NCBI RefSeq assembly: GCF_023517775.1
Contig: NZ_CP082904.1
Location: 2,170,001-2,234,000 of the forward strand
DNA: 64,000 nt
Direction: 5' to 3'
Source: Mixta hanseatica
GTDB taxonomy: Bacteria > Pseudomonadota > Gammaproteobacteria > Enterobacterales > Enterobacteriaceae
Shown piece by piece: positions 36,628 to 46,317 of this stretch. Below the pieces are notes generated by a model. The model saw only the letters and a list, made by a program, of their open reading frames with translations, was not told the DNA's origin and did not search any database. The translations under genes and the position numbers were made by a program. Position 1 is the stretch's first letter. The number at the start of each line of letters is the position of its first letter.

Positions 36628-36870
36628 ATGTGGTTCACACTGGCTGAAGTAGAGAAAATGACGCGGGCTTCAACGACGCAGTTGCAACAGGCAATGGTCT
36701 CTGGTCAGCTTAACGGGCGCATCACCCAGCGGGGAGAAATCGAAATCGAGCTGAGCAGCGTGTTGCGCCTCTTTGTTGGCAGCCAGGCGGGAGCCAGCGA
36801 TGTTGACGAGATGAGCCAGCGTCTTGATAAAGAGTGGAATGTTTTGTGGCATCGCCGCAACGCCTGCTAG
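36628..36870 (+). CDS. Small hypothetical protein
   Basis: This 80-residue protein begins MWFTLAEVEKMTRASTTQLQ after a good AGGAG at the ATG; an upstream extension of 17 codons lacks that signal. The N-terminal pattern (LAEVEKMTRASTTQLQQAMVSGQLNGRI...GEIEIELSSVLRLF) looks like a MerR/excisionase-type winged helix reading a short DNA site, followed by a polar helix. I do not recognise a family. It is divergent from the MarA-like regulator gene, with 246 bases between them. Confidence 0.55.
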   Translation: MWFTLAEVEKMTRASTTQLQQAMVSGQLNGRITQRGEIEIELSSVLRLFVGSQAGASDVDEMSQRLDKEWNVLWHRRNAC

Positions 36871-37246
36871 CGCCAATGCGCTTATTGACAGGAGCGTTTA
36901 TTTATACCAGGTAGGCGAAGGTAAATAACCTTGGCGTACCTGACTTAGGTTTAATTAAACGATAACGCTACCCATCATTTATTAAATAAATGAAAAATTA
37001 ATTTTAATTAATAGAAAAACAATCAAGTCACACACATGCTGCCGTATTTCAATATCGCACAAAATACCTTATCGCTTTAAAATCAACTCATTGATTATTA
37101 ACAATAAAGACCACCTACCTTCGAATAATATCTGTAATTTACCAATCCTGTAATAAGCACGCATTTATTTGCGCATGCGATAAATCATTACGCGTTATTT
37201 TGTGCAATGGTTATGATAGCAAGCGCTGACGCTAAGGATAAACTCA
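36871..37246. other. AT-rich gap without a recognisable gene
   Basis: These 376 bases are far richer in A and T than the surroundings and contain no credible frame. A leader or promoter for the 29-residue membrane protein at 37247 should lie at the right end. The composition would suit H-NS silencing. Confidence 0.5.
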
Positions 37247-37336
37247 ATGATTAAATGGATCGCCCTATTCTTTTTTATCTGGATTATTATTGGCTATTTT
37301 TATAATCATCTTACCGAAGAGCCTGAGGACGAATAA
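37247..37336 (+). CDS. 29-residue single-pass membrane protein
   Basis: A short frame encodes MIKWIALFFFIWIIIGYFYN followed by HLTEEPEDE. It starts 8 bases after AAGGA. The first 20 residues form one very hydrophobic, aromatic-rich segment, and the last nine are acidic, giving the look of a tail-exposed small membrane protein. I know no named relative. The strong ribosome-binding site and clean hydrophobic-then-acidic layout are the evidence that it is real. Confidence 0.6.
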   Translation: MIKWIALFFFIWIIIGYFYNHLTEEPEDE

Positions 37337-37483
37337 GGTGCCCTCTTTTTGCTGCCTGACTGATGGTTTGCTCGATGCTTAGGTATTATTTATGATATTA
37401 ATTTAGTATGTTGTAACTAAAGAAAGCCCCACTTTACCGCTCGATTGCCCACCGCTATCCGCAACGGGGTAAACAGCAGGGAT

Positions 37484-37512
37484 AAAAAAAGCCGCATTTA
37501 GCGGCTCTTTTT
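37484..37512. terminator. Bidirectional terminator overlapping the Rrf2 gene stop
   Basis: A seven-A run, AGCCGC, loop ATTTA, GCGGCT and a T-run. The last codons and stop of the Rrf2 gene lie inside the hairpin (AAA AAG AGC CGC TAA), so termination starts within the coding sequence. Confidence 0.85.
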
Positions 37513-37983
37513 ACAAACAATTTCAGCTTCAGGCTCCGGCACGGCCTCGCAGCCGCTGGTATCCCGTGTTTTAAGCTCTTCCAGCGCATCGGCGACGGTA
37601 CGCTTAGCCAGCACCTTAAGCGAGGCCTCTTCCGCCTCTTGCGCGATGGCTTTGAAATACCAACAGGCGTTAGCGCTAACTACGCAGCGCGCCGGCACTT
37701 CTGGGCGCGATGCCCAAATCTTCTTATCCTCGATCACCGAAACATAAATATCACGTAGTGTGATTTGATCGGCGGGGCGACCAAGGTGAATCGAACCGGT
37801 ACGGCCTAAGGTAGAAACGATAATGCCATCGCGCGTTAGCGGCACCATTAGCTTACGAATAAAGCTCGGGTTGGCTTCCAGACCATACGCCAAAATAGCG
37901 CTGGTAGAACGTTTGCCCGACTGCTCCGCCATCGCTACGCTTAAAACCATCTGCAAAGCTGTCGGGAAGCGATAATCTAACAT
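37498..37983 (-). CDS. Rrf2 family transcriptional regulator
   Basis: This 161-residue protein has the Rrf2 winged helix: MLDYRFPTALQMVLSVAMAEQ, then STSAILAYGLEANPSFIRKLMVPLTRDGIIVSTLGRTGSIHLGRPADQITLRDIYVSVIEDK. The region where Fe-S Rrf2 proteins hold three cysteines has only two (ARCVVSANACW), plus two more near the C-terminus, so a classical cluster is unlikely; a thiol switch is possible. I chose the ATG at 37983, 7 bases after AGGA, over one 14 codons upstream. Its targets are unknown; an MFS gene lies upstream on the same strand. Confidence 0.8.
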   Translation of the reverse strand: MLDYRFPTALQMVLSVAMAEQSGKRSTSAILAYGLEANPSFIRKLMVPLTRDGIIVSTLGRTGSIHLGRPADQITLRDIYVSVIEDKKIWASRPEVPARCVVSANACWYFKAIAQEAEEASLKVLAKRTVADALEELKTRDTSGCEAVPEPEAEIVCKKSR

Positions 37984-38171
37984 TTCATCATCCTGAGTTG
38001 CGGTGAATCTTGTTCTTTTTGGCACCGCGGCTGTGAAGAATCATACAAAATAATATAACAAACACGGTTGCTTTTATGAAGCCAGCCGCAGGCGCAAGGC
38101 ACATAATCACAATTTTCGCCGCGTTTTACCGGCGAAAACGGGCCGTTCGGCGGTGCTCTGCCGCCCTGCCG

Positions 38172-39356
38172 TTACGACGCGCGCGCTGGCGACATTCGGC
38201 TTTTCAATACCAGGGTAAGCAGTACATTGAGCAACGCCAGCACACACAGCAGCAGTAAGGTAGCCTGCGCGCCGAAGTGTTGGAAAATCCAGCCGCCTAT
38301 CAGAGGCGTTAATGCCTGACCAATCAGCGCCGGACGCGCCATCCGCCCGGCGATAATTGCGTATTCTTCCGGTTTTACCAGCGCCAGCGGCAGCGTTCCG
38401 CGAACAATCGCTCGCAACCCGTTTCCCGCCCCGTAAAGCAGCATACCGATCAGCGCCAATTGAGGAAATAGCGCCAACATGACCAACCCCAGCGCCACCA
38501 ATCCCACGGAAAATAATGTGGTCCAGACCGGATGACCGCGCCGGAATGCCATATCCACCACGCGCGAGGCGACCTGACACGGCCCCAGTACGGTGCTAAT
38601 CGCCAGCGCAGCGGCCAGCGTATAGCCCTGACTCTGCAGTAAGGTAATCAGCTGTACCGAAACGGCGGTCATAACTACCGACGCCAGGGTAAAAATGGCG
38701 CACAGCAGCCAGAAGAGATCGCGCGGTATCGCCGCCTGTTTGCCTGACATCTTATGTCTGGCCGCCCCGCTTGTTTGCCCGCCGCCCGCGGGTAAAGAGT
38801 AGAGATAAGCCGGGAAAACGCTAATCAGCAATAACGCGGCATAAGCGAAACAGGCGTGTCGCCAGCCCAGCCATGCAATAAGTAAGGCGCAAAACGGCCA
38901 CACCAGGGTGGTGCAGAAGCCGGAAATCAGGGTGATGCTGGTAATGGCGCGACGGGCCGTGCCGCCATACAGGGTGCCCAGCGTGGCAAACAGTGCATCA
39001 TACAGCCCCATCGCCATACCGACGCCGATAATCGTCCAGGCCAGTAGAAATAACCACAGCGTATGACTTAGCCCAACCAGCGTCAGTCCAAGGGCCAATA
39101 TGCCGCCGCTGGCAGCCAGCATGGCGCGACCGCCGGTACGGGCGATAATGCGGCCGCTTAACGGGGCCAGCATGCCGGAAACGAGAATAGCCAGCGACAG
39201 CGCCCCGTAAATCCACTGCTGCGACCAGCCAGTTTCCCGGCTTATCGGCGCAGCCAGTACCGCCATAATGTAAAAAGAGCCGCCCCATGCGATGATCTGT
39301 ACCACGCCCAACAGCAGGATGCCGGTCAGACCGGGGTAAGCGATTTTCTGTTGCAA
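38172..39356 (-). CDS. MFS transporter of unknown substrate
   Basis: This 394-residue inner-membrane protein has twelve hydrophobic segments. The N-terminal QIIAWGGSFYIMAVLAAPIS and the loop RIIARTGGRAML resemble the small CynX/NreB-like and monocarboxylate-like MFS groups. It lies 14 bases downstream of the MmyB-type regulator gene on the same strand and is probably co-transcribed with it. No further hint of the substrate. Confidence 0.78.
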   Translation of the reverse strand: MQQKIAYPGLTGILLLGVVQIIAWGGSFYIMAVLAAPISRETGWSQQWIYGALSLAILVSGMLAPLSGRIIARTGGRAMLAASGGILALGLTLVGLSHTLWLFLLAWTIIGVGMAMGLYDALFATLGTLYGGTARRAITSITLISGFCTTLVWPFCALLIAWLGWRHACFAYAALLLISVFPAYLYSLPAGGGQTSGAARHKMSGKQAAIPRDLFWLLCAIFTLASVVMTAVSVQLITLLQSQGYTLAAALAISTVLGPCQVASRVVDMAFRRGHPVWTTLFSVGLVALGLVMLALFPQLALIGMLLYGAGNGLRAIVRGTLPLALVKPEEYAIIAGRMARPALIGQALTPLIGGWIFQHFGAQATLLLLCVLALLNVLLTLVLKSRMSPARAS

Positions 39357-39370
39357 TCCATTGTTCTCAG

Positions 39371-40231
39371 TTAGTTAGCAGAGGTGATCGCCTGAAGCGC
39401 AGCCGCGCTGGCCTCATCGTCCGGGATATAAACCAACAGGCGGTCGCCGTTACGCGGAGCCGACCACCAGTTATTCTGCCGCAGAGCCAGCCTGCCGGCC
39501 TGCGGATGAAAAAAATATTTAACCCGGTTCTCAATGCTGCGCAGTTCATAACGCTGCCAGGTATCACGGAATTCAGCCGAGCTGGCCAGCAGTCGCGCAA
39601 GAAAATCTTCCCAGTGCGGATCGCCTAAGTGTTCGCCCATCTGCGCGCGAAACATTGCGACCATTTGCGGCATCACCTCTTCCCAGTTAGCCACCGCGCT
39701 GCGCCAGCCAGCATGGTTAAACGCCAGCCACATACAGTTGCGCTGCTCTTCCGGCAGCGTGTCCACATCCACATTCATCAGGCGCGCCCAGGCCTGATTG
39801 TGACCCATAATATCGAAACGCTGATTCTGCACCACCGCCGGCAGCGGATTCAGACTGTCCAGCATAATACGCGTATGGGCTGACAGTTTGGCGCAGGCTT
39901 TAGCCGCCCGGGTAGCGGGATGCGTTTGTCCAGCCAGGCGGAACAGATGCTCGGTTTCCGCTTCGTTACACTGTAACGCAGAAGCAATGGCGGCCAGCGT
40001 TTTAGCGGAGGCTTTAATTTCTCTGCCCTGCTCCAGCCAGGTATACCAGGTTACGCCGACATCGGCCAGCTGCGCCACCTCTTCCCGCCGCAGGCCCGGC
40101 GTGCGGCGATGGCGCATACGCGGTAGCCCAAGCCGCACCGGGTCAAGGCTCTCGCGTCGACTACGCAAAAAATCGCCCAGCAGACGGCTGCTGGATTTAT
40201 CCTGCGTTTCTGCGCGGCTCACGTTCGACAT
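39371..40231 (-). CDS. Xre-type regulator with MmyB ligand-binding domain
   Basis: This 286-residue regulator has an N-terminal helix-turn-helix (RTPGLRREEVAQLADVGVTWYTWLEQGREIKASAKTLAAIASAL, about residues 45-90) and a C-terminal MmyB-like domain (LNPLPAVVQNQRFDIMGHNQAW, WLAFNHAGWRSAVANWEE, and KYFFHPQAGRLALRQNNWW), which in relatives binds a fatty acid-like ligand. It is divergent from the DHA2 transporter gene (40343) and just upstream of another MFS gene, so it likely controls one or both exporters. Confidence 0.85.
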   Translation of the reverse strand: MSNVSRAETQDKSSSRLLGDFLRSRRESLDPVRLGLPRMRHRRTPGLRREEVAQLADVGVTWYTWLEQGREIKASAKTLAAIASALQCNEAETEHLFRLAGQTHPATRAAKACAKLSAHTRIMLDSLNPLPAVVQNQRFDIMGHNQAWARLMNVDVDTLPEEQRNCMWLAFNHAGWRSAVANWEEVMPQMVAMFRAQMGEHLGDPHWEDFLARLLASSAEFRDTWQRYELRSIENRVKYFFHPQAGRLALRQNNWWSAPRNGDRLLVYIPDDEASAAALQAITSAN

Positions 40232-40342
40232 GCTCTTTGCTCTCCTCAGGCGGGTAGCGCTAATACCATGATAAGCAAAAACTGGTACCCGTTTAATTGA
40301 TGGTTGATGCTAAGCCTCACCTGTTACAAAAACAAGAGAAGC

Positions 40343-41767
40343 ATGATGAATACCTCTACGTTAGGAAAGGCCGGGCTGGTCGTTTTGCTGGCCGGGCAGC
40401 TGCTACCGATGATTGATTTCTCCATTGTTAACGTCGCGCTGGATGCCATGGCCGCCAGCCTGCACGCCACGCCGATTGAGCTGGCGCTGATTGTGGCGAT
40501 TTATGGCATCGCCTTTGCCGTTTGTCTGGCGATGGGCAGCCGACTCGGCGATAACGTTGGCCGCCGCAAACTGTTTATCAGCGGCGTTTGGCTGTTTGCG
40601 CTGGCCTCGCTGCTGTGCGGTCTGGCGGGCAATGTCAAAATGCTACTGCTGGCGCGGGCGCTGCAGGGCGTGGGCGCGGCGCTGGTGGTGCCGCAAATTC
40701 TGGCCACGCTGCACGTTACCCTGCAGGGACGCGCGCATGCGCGAGCGATTGGCCTGTATGGGGGGATTGGCGGGTTGGCGTTTATTATCGGCCAGGTATT
40801 GGGCGGTTTTTTAATCGGGGCGGATATCGCAGGCTACGGCTGGCGCAGCGTGTTTTTAATTAATCTACCAATCTGTTTACTCATTTTATTGACCGCACAC
40901 CGTTTTATTCCGGAAACCCGCAATGATCGGCCGCTGCCAATCGATAAAGCCGGGACGTTGTTATTGGCGGGCGCCACCGGCAGTTTGATGGTGGCGCTGG
41001 CGCTCGGCCCGGTGCTGCATTGGTCATGGCCCTGTCTGCTGCTGTTAATGCTGTTTCCCCTGCTGCTGGCGCAGCTGTGGCGAACAGAGATTGCCCTGGA
41101 GAAGCGCGGCGGCGCGCCGTTGCTGCCCCCGGTGCTGTTACGCCTGCCCAGCATGGGTTTTGGCATCAGCCTCGCCGTACTCTTTTTTAGCTGCTGGAGC
41201 GGTTTTATGTTTGCCGTCGCGTTAACGCTGCAGTCAGGCATTGGCATGAGCGCCTTTTCCTCCGGCAACGCATTTATTGCGTTAGGCGCGACCTACTTTA
41301 TGGTATCGGTCAGCTCGACGCGCATTGTGGAAAGGCTGGGAAAACGGCATACCCTGCTGCTGGGCTGCGCGATACAAATGAGCGGCCTGCTGTTACTGAT
41401 GGCGATGTTTTACTACGGCTGGAGAGCGGTGAATATCTTCACCCTGATACCGGCGACAGCGGTGATCGGTGGCGGACAGGCATTAATTGTCAGCACCTTT
41501 TATCGTATCGGCATGGCTGACGTGCCGACGCACTATGCCGGGGCCGGCAGCGCCACGCTGTCAACGGTGCAGCAGGCAGCTTTTGGTATGGGCCCGATGG
41601 CATTAGGATCGCTGTTTACACAAATGCTGCAGCAGGGAGATTATCAACAGGCGGTGCTGGCTACGCTGGCGGCGGAATGGCTGCTGATGTTCATCCTGGT
41701 GCTGCGCACCCTGGGATCGAAACGCACCTTCGTTGCTTCATGTCAGTTAACGGGCAAGCTTAAGTAA
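40343..41767 (+). CDS. DHA2-type (14-segment) MFS drug/solvent exporter
   Basis: This 474-residue inner-membrane protein has about fourteen hydrophobic segments, as in EmrB/QacA exporters. The N-terminal DFSIVNVALDAMAASLHATPIELALI is the DHA2 signature, and the loop GSRLGDNVGRRKLFISGV and ARALQGVGAALVVPQIL are the standard motifs. I chose ATG 40343, preceded by AAGAGAAG, over a start 13 codons upstream. Divergence from the MmyB-type regulator gene suggests regulated export. Confidence 0.85.
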   Translation: MMNTSTLGKAGLVVLLAGQLLPMIDFSIVNVALDAMAASLHATPIELALIVAIYGIAFAVCLAMGSRLGDNVGRRKLFISGVWLFALASLLCGLAGNVKMLLLARALQGVGAALVVPQILATLHVTLQGRAHARAIGLYGGIGGLAFIIGQVLGGFLIGADIAGYGWRSVFLINLPICLLILLTAHRFIPETRNDRPLPIDKAGTLLLAGATGSLMVALALGPVLHWSWPCLLLLMLFPLLLAQLWRTEIALEKRGGAPLLPPVLLRLPSMGFGISLAVLFFSCWSGFMFAVALTLQSGIGMSAFSSGNAFIALGATYFMVSVSSTRIVERLGKRHTLLLGCAIQMSGLLLLMAMFYYGWRAVNIFTLIPATAVIGGGQALIVSTFYRIGMADVPTHYAGAGSATLSTVQQAAFGMGPMALGSLFTQMLQQGDYQQAVLATLAAEWLLMFILVLRTLGSKRTFVASCQLTGKLK

Positions 41768-41772
41768 TAATC

Positions 41773-41796
41773 AGGCCGGATTGTCCGGCCTTTCTT
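41773..41796 (+). terminator. Terminator of the DHA2 exporter gene
   Basis: AGGCCGGA (41773-41780), loop TTG, TCCGGCCT (41784-41791) and TTCTT. Confidence 0.85.
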
Positions 41797-42135
41797 ATCT
41801 TTTACGTGACAATATCCAGTGAAATTTTAACCTGCCGCAACTTCTCATAAATATTGAAAAATATTACCAATGTTCATTCAATTAATTTGACCCCGCCCTT
41901 TATTTACCAGGAAATGTGCGTCTCAATTTTTATTCACTCTCTATATCCAACCTGTTTAACCACGAGAAATAAACTTAAGCTATTGTTTATAAAGATAATT
42001 AATAAATCAACATGGGCGATGTGGTGATTGTTATATTCCACCATGCTGGCTGCTTTATTTTTATTTGGCTTTTCAAAAAAAATCACTATATTAAATAACT
42101 ATGTTGCAAATTGTTACATCAGCAGAGGGTGAGTT
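41797..42135. other. AT-rich gap without a gene
   Basis: These 339 bases between a terminator and the Cys-rich 84-residue gene are AT-rich and hold no credible frame. The promoter of that gene should be at the right end. Confidence 0.5.
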
Positions 42136-42390
42136 ATGGGCCAATTTTATTATGTACACACTAAGGCAGGATCTTCGGGTATTAACCGGGTGCATTGCGC
42201 CGGTTGTCCTTCGCTCCCCTCGCTGGACGACCGTTTCTTCCTGGGCACTTTCTATGCCCCGCTTGATGCCCTTAAGCAGGCAAGAAAATATTATCCCCGT
42301 GCCGAAGGATGCAAAAATTGCTGCCCACAGCTAAAAAAGAAAAAAGCCATTAAAAATCAGCAACCTTTTACGCTACTCTCTTTTTGCTGA
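42136..42390 (+). CDS. Cys-rich small protein of unknown function
   Basis: This 84-residue cytoplasmic protein has a compact N-terminal domain: FYYVHTKAGSSGINRVHCAGC, then GCKNCCPQLKKKK. The two CxxC-type clusters (HCAGC and CKNCC) could hold a zinc ion, as in small binding modules with a Cys4 site. The end is basic. GAGGG precedes the ATG at 42136. A longer upstream frame lacks that signal. I do not recognise the family. Confidence 0.6.
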   Translation: MGQFYYVHTKAGSSGINRVHCAGCPSLPSLDDRFFLGTFYAPLDALKQARKYYPRAEGCKNCCPQLKKKKAIKNQQPFTLLSFC

Positions 42391-42452
42391 GGTTTCATAC
42401 CGGTAACGCTGCCCTCGTATTTTAGGGTTTGCGCTTACACCGCTGCTTTTGA

Positions 42453-42488
42453 CTCTGGCGCTGCTTTAGCTCTTTTTAATCGCCAGAG
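42453..42488. repeat. Inverted repeat downstream of the Cys-rich gene
   Basis: CTCTGGCG (42453-42460) and CGCCAGAG (42481-42488) flank a 20-base loop that contains TCTTTTTAAT. It may be an unusual terminator or a protein site. Confidence 0.35.
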
Positions 42489-42585
42489 CAGAATGCGTTT
42501 TCTTTTCGAGCCGATACGCCGGGCAGATAATTTTTTTACTGTACTGTTTCACTCTTGCTATAAATCGCCCACAATAGTGATTAAA

Positions 42586-42601
42586 TGTGATATGCATCAC
42601 C
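42586..42601. promoter_or_regulatory. CRP site upstream of sotB
   Basis: TGTGA-TATGCA-TCACC matches 9 of 10 defined positions of the CRP consensus and is centred 62 bases before the sotB start codon. Confidence 0.6.
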
Positions 42602-42655
42602 TTTTGGTGATGAAACCATCAATTCTGTTAACACGTCTGGCATCCATTTATTCCT

Positions 42656-43837
42656 ATGCAAACACCTGTTTCCCGTAAAACGGCCTGGCTTCGCGTTGTA
42701 CTGCTGGCCGTCGCAGCCTTTATTTTTAATACCACCGAGTTTGTTCCGGTGGGCCTGCTTTCTGACATTGCCGCCTCCTTTTCCATGAAGACGCCGGAAG
42801 TGGGCATTATGCTGACCATCTACGCCTGGGTGGTGGCGTTGATGTCGTTGCCGCTGATGCTGGCGACGCGCAACGTAGAGCGCCGTCTGCTGCTAATGGT
42901 GCTTTTTTTGCTGTTTAGCATCAGCCATCTTCTGTCGCTGCTGGCCTGGAATTTTTGGGTGCTGGTGCTGTCTCGTATCGGCATTGCGTTGGCGCATGCC
43001 ATTTTCTGGTCGATTACCGCCTCGCTGGCAATTCGCGTTGCCCCTGCCGGTAAGAAAACTCAGGCGCTTAGTATGCTGGCAACCGGCACCGCGCTGGCGA
43101 TGGTGTTGGGCGTACCGATTGGACGCATTATCGGCCAGTATCTGGGCTGGCGTATTACCTTCGGCATGATCGGCGCCTCGGCGCTGGTGCTACTGCTGAT
43201 GCTGGTTAAGCTGCTGCCGAAATTGCCGAGTGAGCATACCGGCTCGCTTAGCAGCGTGCCGATGCTGTTCCGTCGTCCGGCGCTGGTGGGTATGTATTTG
43301 CTGGTCACGCTGGTAGTGACCGCGCACTATACCGCCTACAGCTATATTGAGCCGTTTATGCAGGTGATTGCCTCACAGGGCGAGAACTTTACCACCTTCC
43401 TGTTGTTGATTTTCGGCACTGCCGGCATCGTAGGCAGCATTATCTTCAGCCTGCTGGGAAACAAGTTCCCTTCCGCGCTGCTGCTTAGCGCTATTGGGTT
43501 AATTACCCTGTGCATGGGACTGCTGCTGTTCGCCGCGATTCATCCGGTGGCGGTTTCCATCCTCTGTGTAATCTGGGGTATGGGTATGATGACTATCGGC
43601 CTGGCGATGCAGGTACGGGTGCTGTCGCTGGCACCGGACGCCACCGACGTGGCAATGTCGCTATTTTCCGGTATCTATAATATCGGGATTGGCGCGGGCG
43701 CGCTGCTGGGTAATCAGGTCAGCCTGCACTTTAAAATGGCTGATGTCGGCAATGTCGGCGCCATCCTCGGCCTGCTGGCGCTGTTCTGGTGCATTTTTAT
43801 TTTCCGACGCTATCCGCAGTTGCGCAGCAACGGTTAA
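42656..43837 (+). CDS. sotB: Sugar efflux transporter SotB
   Basis: This 393-residue inner-membrane exporter closely follows E. coli SotB/YdeA, which exports L-arabinose and IPTG-like sugars. Shared runs include [68 protein letters not shown] and [16 protein letters not shown] [18 protein letters not shown]. Twelve segments are visible. The ATG lacks a good Shine-Dalgarno. A CRP-like site upstream suggests carbon control. In E. coli sotB is beside marRAB, which is absent here. Confidence 0.9.
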   Translation: MQTPVSRKTAWLRVVLLAVAAFIFNTTEFVPVGLLSDIAASFSMKTPEVGIMLTIYAWVVALMSLPLMLATRNVERRLLLMVLFLLFSISHLLSLLAWNFWVLVLSRIGIALAHAIFWSITASLAIRVAPAGKKTQALSMLATGTALAMVLGVPIGRIIGQYLGWRITFGMIGASALVLLLMLVKLLPKLPSEHTGSLSSVPMLFRRPALVGMYLLVTLVVTAHYTAYSYIEPFMQVIASQGENFTTFLLLIFGTAGIVGSIIFSLLGNKFPSALLLSAIGLITLCMGLLLFAAIHPVAVSILCVIWGMGMMTIGLAMQVRVLSLAPDATDVAMSLFSGIYNIGIGAGALLGNQVSLHFKMADVGNVGAILGLLALFWCIFIFRRYPQLRSNG

Positions 43838-43847
43838 CAGATAAAAC

Positions 43848-43871
43848 AAAGGGGCCATAGGGCCCCTTTTT
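43848..43871. terminator. Terminator between sotB and rhaM
   Basis: AAAGGGGCC (43848-43856), loop ATAG, GGCCCCTTT (43861-43869) with T-run; it serves both convergent transcripts. Confidence 0.85.
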
Positions 43872-43902
43872 ATTGCTCGCGTTCAGGCCGTAATAAAATA
43901 GC

Positions 43903-44217
43903 CTACTCCAGATAAAAAACCGGCTTCAGCGGCTGACTCACCGGGCTGTTATCCGCATTAGAGGGCATAAGTTCGCGCATTGATGCCCACCAACGCTGGC
44001 ATACTTCGGTCTGCGCGACCGCTGCCCAACGCTCTTCGGACTCGATTTCCACGTAAGCAAACAGCAGGCTGCGCTGCGCATCCAGAAAAATAGAGTAATG
44101 ATGCGCGCCATGCATCTTCAACGTCTGTTCCAGCTCCGGCCAGATGGGCGAATGGCGCTGCTGATAGGTTTCATGGCAGTCGGGATAAACCTGCATCACA
44201 AAGGCTTTACGCAACAT
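43903..44217 (-). CDS. rhaM: L-rhamnose mutarotase
   Basis: This 104-residue enzyme interconverts the alpha and beta anomers of L-rhamnose so that the isomerase receives its preferred form. It matches Rha[34 protein letters not shown], with the conserved His22-type residue and the paired tryptophans WW in VCQRWWASM. The start overlaps the rhaD stop by 11 bases, so it is the last gene of a rhaB-A-D-M operon, with a terminator 32 bases after it. Confidence 0.93.
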   Translation of the reverse strand: MLRKAFVMQVYPDCHETYQQRHSPIWPELEQTLKMHGAHHYSIFLDAQRSLLFAYVEIESEERWAAVAQTEVCQRWWASMRELMPSNADNSPVSQPLKPVFYLE

Positions 44218-45049
44218 GGGCCGGTCCCGTATCCAGCGCTGCCTGCCAAGGGTTAACGTTAAAACGTTTACCCAGCGCCACCAGCTGTTCGGTGGTAATA
44301 CTCTGGCGCAGGCCGCCCATTGAAATGACCTTCACCAGTACTTCCGACGATTTTTCAGCGGTATCGATCAGGCCAAAGGTTTCATCCAGCGTCGGTCCAG
44401 CGCCGAAGATGCCGTGGAAAGGCCACATCACCAGGCTGTGCGCCTGCATCTGTTGTGCGGTAGCATCGCCAATTTCATCGGTGCCGGGCACCATCCAGGG
44501 AACGATGCCGACGCCATCCGGGAAGACCACCAGGCATTCGGTGCTGCCTTCCCACAGCAAACGGGTAAAGCGCGCCGAATCCAGCTCTACGACATAGCTC
44601 AGCGCCATAAAGTTGGTGGCGTGACAGTGCATAATCACCCGGTCGGCGCCGTTAGTCAGCTGCTTGCGCACGCTATGCGACTGAAAATGCGAGGCCAGCT
44701 CGGAAGTCGGCACGCCGCCGTTCACCAGGCCCCAGTGAATTTTATAGGAGAGCCCCTTCTCATCCACCTGCAGTAGCGCCAGACAATCAGCCGGATCAAG
44801 TTGAACATTGCGGAAAAACTTGCCGGAACCGGTGACGATAAACCAGTCATTGGCCAGCGCAGGCGCCGGACGGCTCAGTTCGATACAGCGCGGCTCCGCC
44901 ACAAAGTCCTGTTCGAATGCGGCTACCTCTTCCGGCAGCAGGCGCATCGTTACGTTGCCGCCGTTACGCTCATCCCAGCCTTTCAGCCACATGTCGCTGG
45001 TAGCTTTCACCATTCCCTGTACAAACCAGGAAGAAAGAATCGATTGCAT
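44207..45049 (-). CDS. rhaD: Rhamnulose-1-phosphate aldolase
   Basis: RhaD splits L-rhamnulose 1-phosphate into DHAP and L-lactaldehyde with a zinc ion. The 280-residue protein matches E. coli Rha[33 protein letters not shown] at the N-terminus and the metal-binding HCHATN and [11 protein letters not shown] with histidines. I set the start at 45049 (MQSILSSWF), 8 bases after AAGGA; the ATG three codons upstream sits directly on that sequence. It lies between rhaA and rhaM in the operon. Confidence 0.93.
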   Translation of the reverse strand: MQSILSSWFVQGMVKATSDMWLKGWDERNGGNVTMRLLPEEVAAFEQDFVAEPRCIELSRPAPALANDWFIVTGSGKFFRNVQLDPADCLALLQVDEKGLSYKIHWGLVNGGVPTSELASHFQSHSVRKQLTNGADRVIMHCHATNFMALSYVVELDSARFTRLLWEGSTECLVVFPDGVGIVPWMVPGTDEIGDATAQQMQAHSLVMWPFHGIFGAGPTLDETFGLIDTAEKSSEVLVKVISMGGLRQSITTEQLVALGKRFNVNPWQAALDTGPAHVA

Positions 45050-45060
45050 AAGTGTCATCC

Positions 45061-46317
45061 TTACCGTTGACTGAGGGTCTGTTCTTCATAATCGCGCACG
45101 TTGCGCAGCCAGCCAGCATCCGCCGGTACATCGTGGCGCAGACAATAGCTTTCCCATACCGCCTGCCACGGTAGCGATTTCTGTTCTTCCAGCAGCGCCA
45201 GACGTGCGGTGTAGTCGCCGGCGGCTTCAATGGCGCGCAGCTTATCGGTGGGCTCCAGCAGGGCGCGCAGCAGCGCTTTTTTGGCGTTGCGCGTACCGAT
45301 AACCCAGGCCGCGATGCGGTTAATCGAGGCATCAAAGAAATCGAGGCCGATATGCACTTTATCAAACAGCTTCTGGCGCACGATCTCATGCGCAATCGCC
45401 TGGGTTTCATCATCCAGCAGCACGACATGGTCGCTGTCCCAGCGCACCGGACGGCTGACGTGCAGCAGCAGACGCGGTACATAAAGCATCACGGTAGAGA
45501 TTTTGTCTGAGATCATCTCGGTGGGATGGAAATGGCCCGCATCCAGCGTCAGCGCGGTTTGACGGCTGGTGGCGTAACCCAGATAGAATTCATTGGAGCC
45601 CACCGTATAGCTCTCCGCGCCGATGCCGAACAGCTTGCTTTCGACGGCATCGATATGATGCGCCGGATTCAGTTTTTCGCTCAGTACCTCATCCAGTGCC
45701 TGCATCAGCCGCTGGCGCGGCGCCAGGCGATCGACGGTCAGGTCTTTCATGCCGTCCGGCACCCAGATGTTCATCACCGAGGGCGTACCCAGTTGCTCGC
45801 CGAACCAGGCGGAAACCTTACGGCTCGCTTTGCAGTGATCGATCCAGAACTGACGGATGCGGTCATCGGCATGGGAAAGCGTAAAGCCGTCGGCGCTTAA
45901 TGGATGAGAAAAACAGGTGGGATTAAAGTCCAGCCCCAGCTGACGCTCTTTCGCCCAACTGACCCAGTTAGCGAAGTGTTGCGGTTCGATCTCATTCCGA
46001 TCCACCGGCCCCTCGCTTTCCAGATAGATAGCGTGCAGATTAAAACGTTTTGGTCCGGGAATCAGCCCCAGAGCGACATCGACATCCGCCCGCAGCTCCT
46101 GCGCGTTACGCGCGCGGCCCGGATAGTTGCCGGTGGCCTGAATGCCGCCGGTCAACGCGCCCTGCGGGTTTTCGAAACCGCGTACGTCGTCCCCTTGCCA
46201 GCAATGCATGGATACCGGGATAGTATCCAACTGATTCATTGCGGCTTCAACGTCAACGCCGGTCTCAGCGTAGCGCTGTTTCGCCAGTTCAAAAGCCTGT
46301 TCGGTAAGCCTGGTCAT
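45061..46317 (-). CDS. rhaA: L-rhamnose isomerase
   Basis: RhaA converts L-rhamnose to L-rhamnulose using Mn2+. The 418-residue sequence is close to E. coli RhaA along its length: [64 protein letters not shown], and the metal-site stretches [17 protein letters not shown] and [16 protein letters not shown]. The ATG at 46317 (MTRLTEQAF) overlaps the rhaB stop as ATGA and sits 9 bases after AAGGA, while an ATG two codons earlier is too close. The gene is the second in the operon. Confidence 0.96.
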   Translation of the reverse strand: MTRLTEQAFELAKQRYAETGVDVEAAMNQLDTIPVSMHCWQGDDVRGFENPQGALTGGIQATGNYPGRARNAQELRADVDVALGLIPGPKRFNLHAIYLESEGPVDRNEIEPQHFANWVSWAKERQLGLDFNPTCFSHPLSADGFTLSHADDRIRQFWIDHCKASRKVSAWFGEQLGTPSVMNIWVPDGMKDLTVDRLAPRQRLMQALDEVLSEKLNPAHHIDAVESKLFGIGAESYTVGSNEFYLGYATSRQTALTLDAGHFHPTEMISDKISTVMLYVPRLLLHVSRPVRWDSDHVVLLDDETQAIAHEIVRQKLFDKVHIGLDFFDASINRIAAWVIGTRNAKKALLRALLEPTDKLRAIEAAGDYTARLALLEEQKSLPWQAVWESYCLRHDVPADAGWLRNVRDYEEQTLSQR

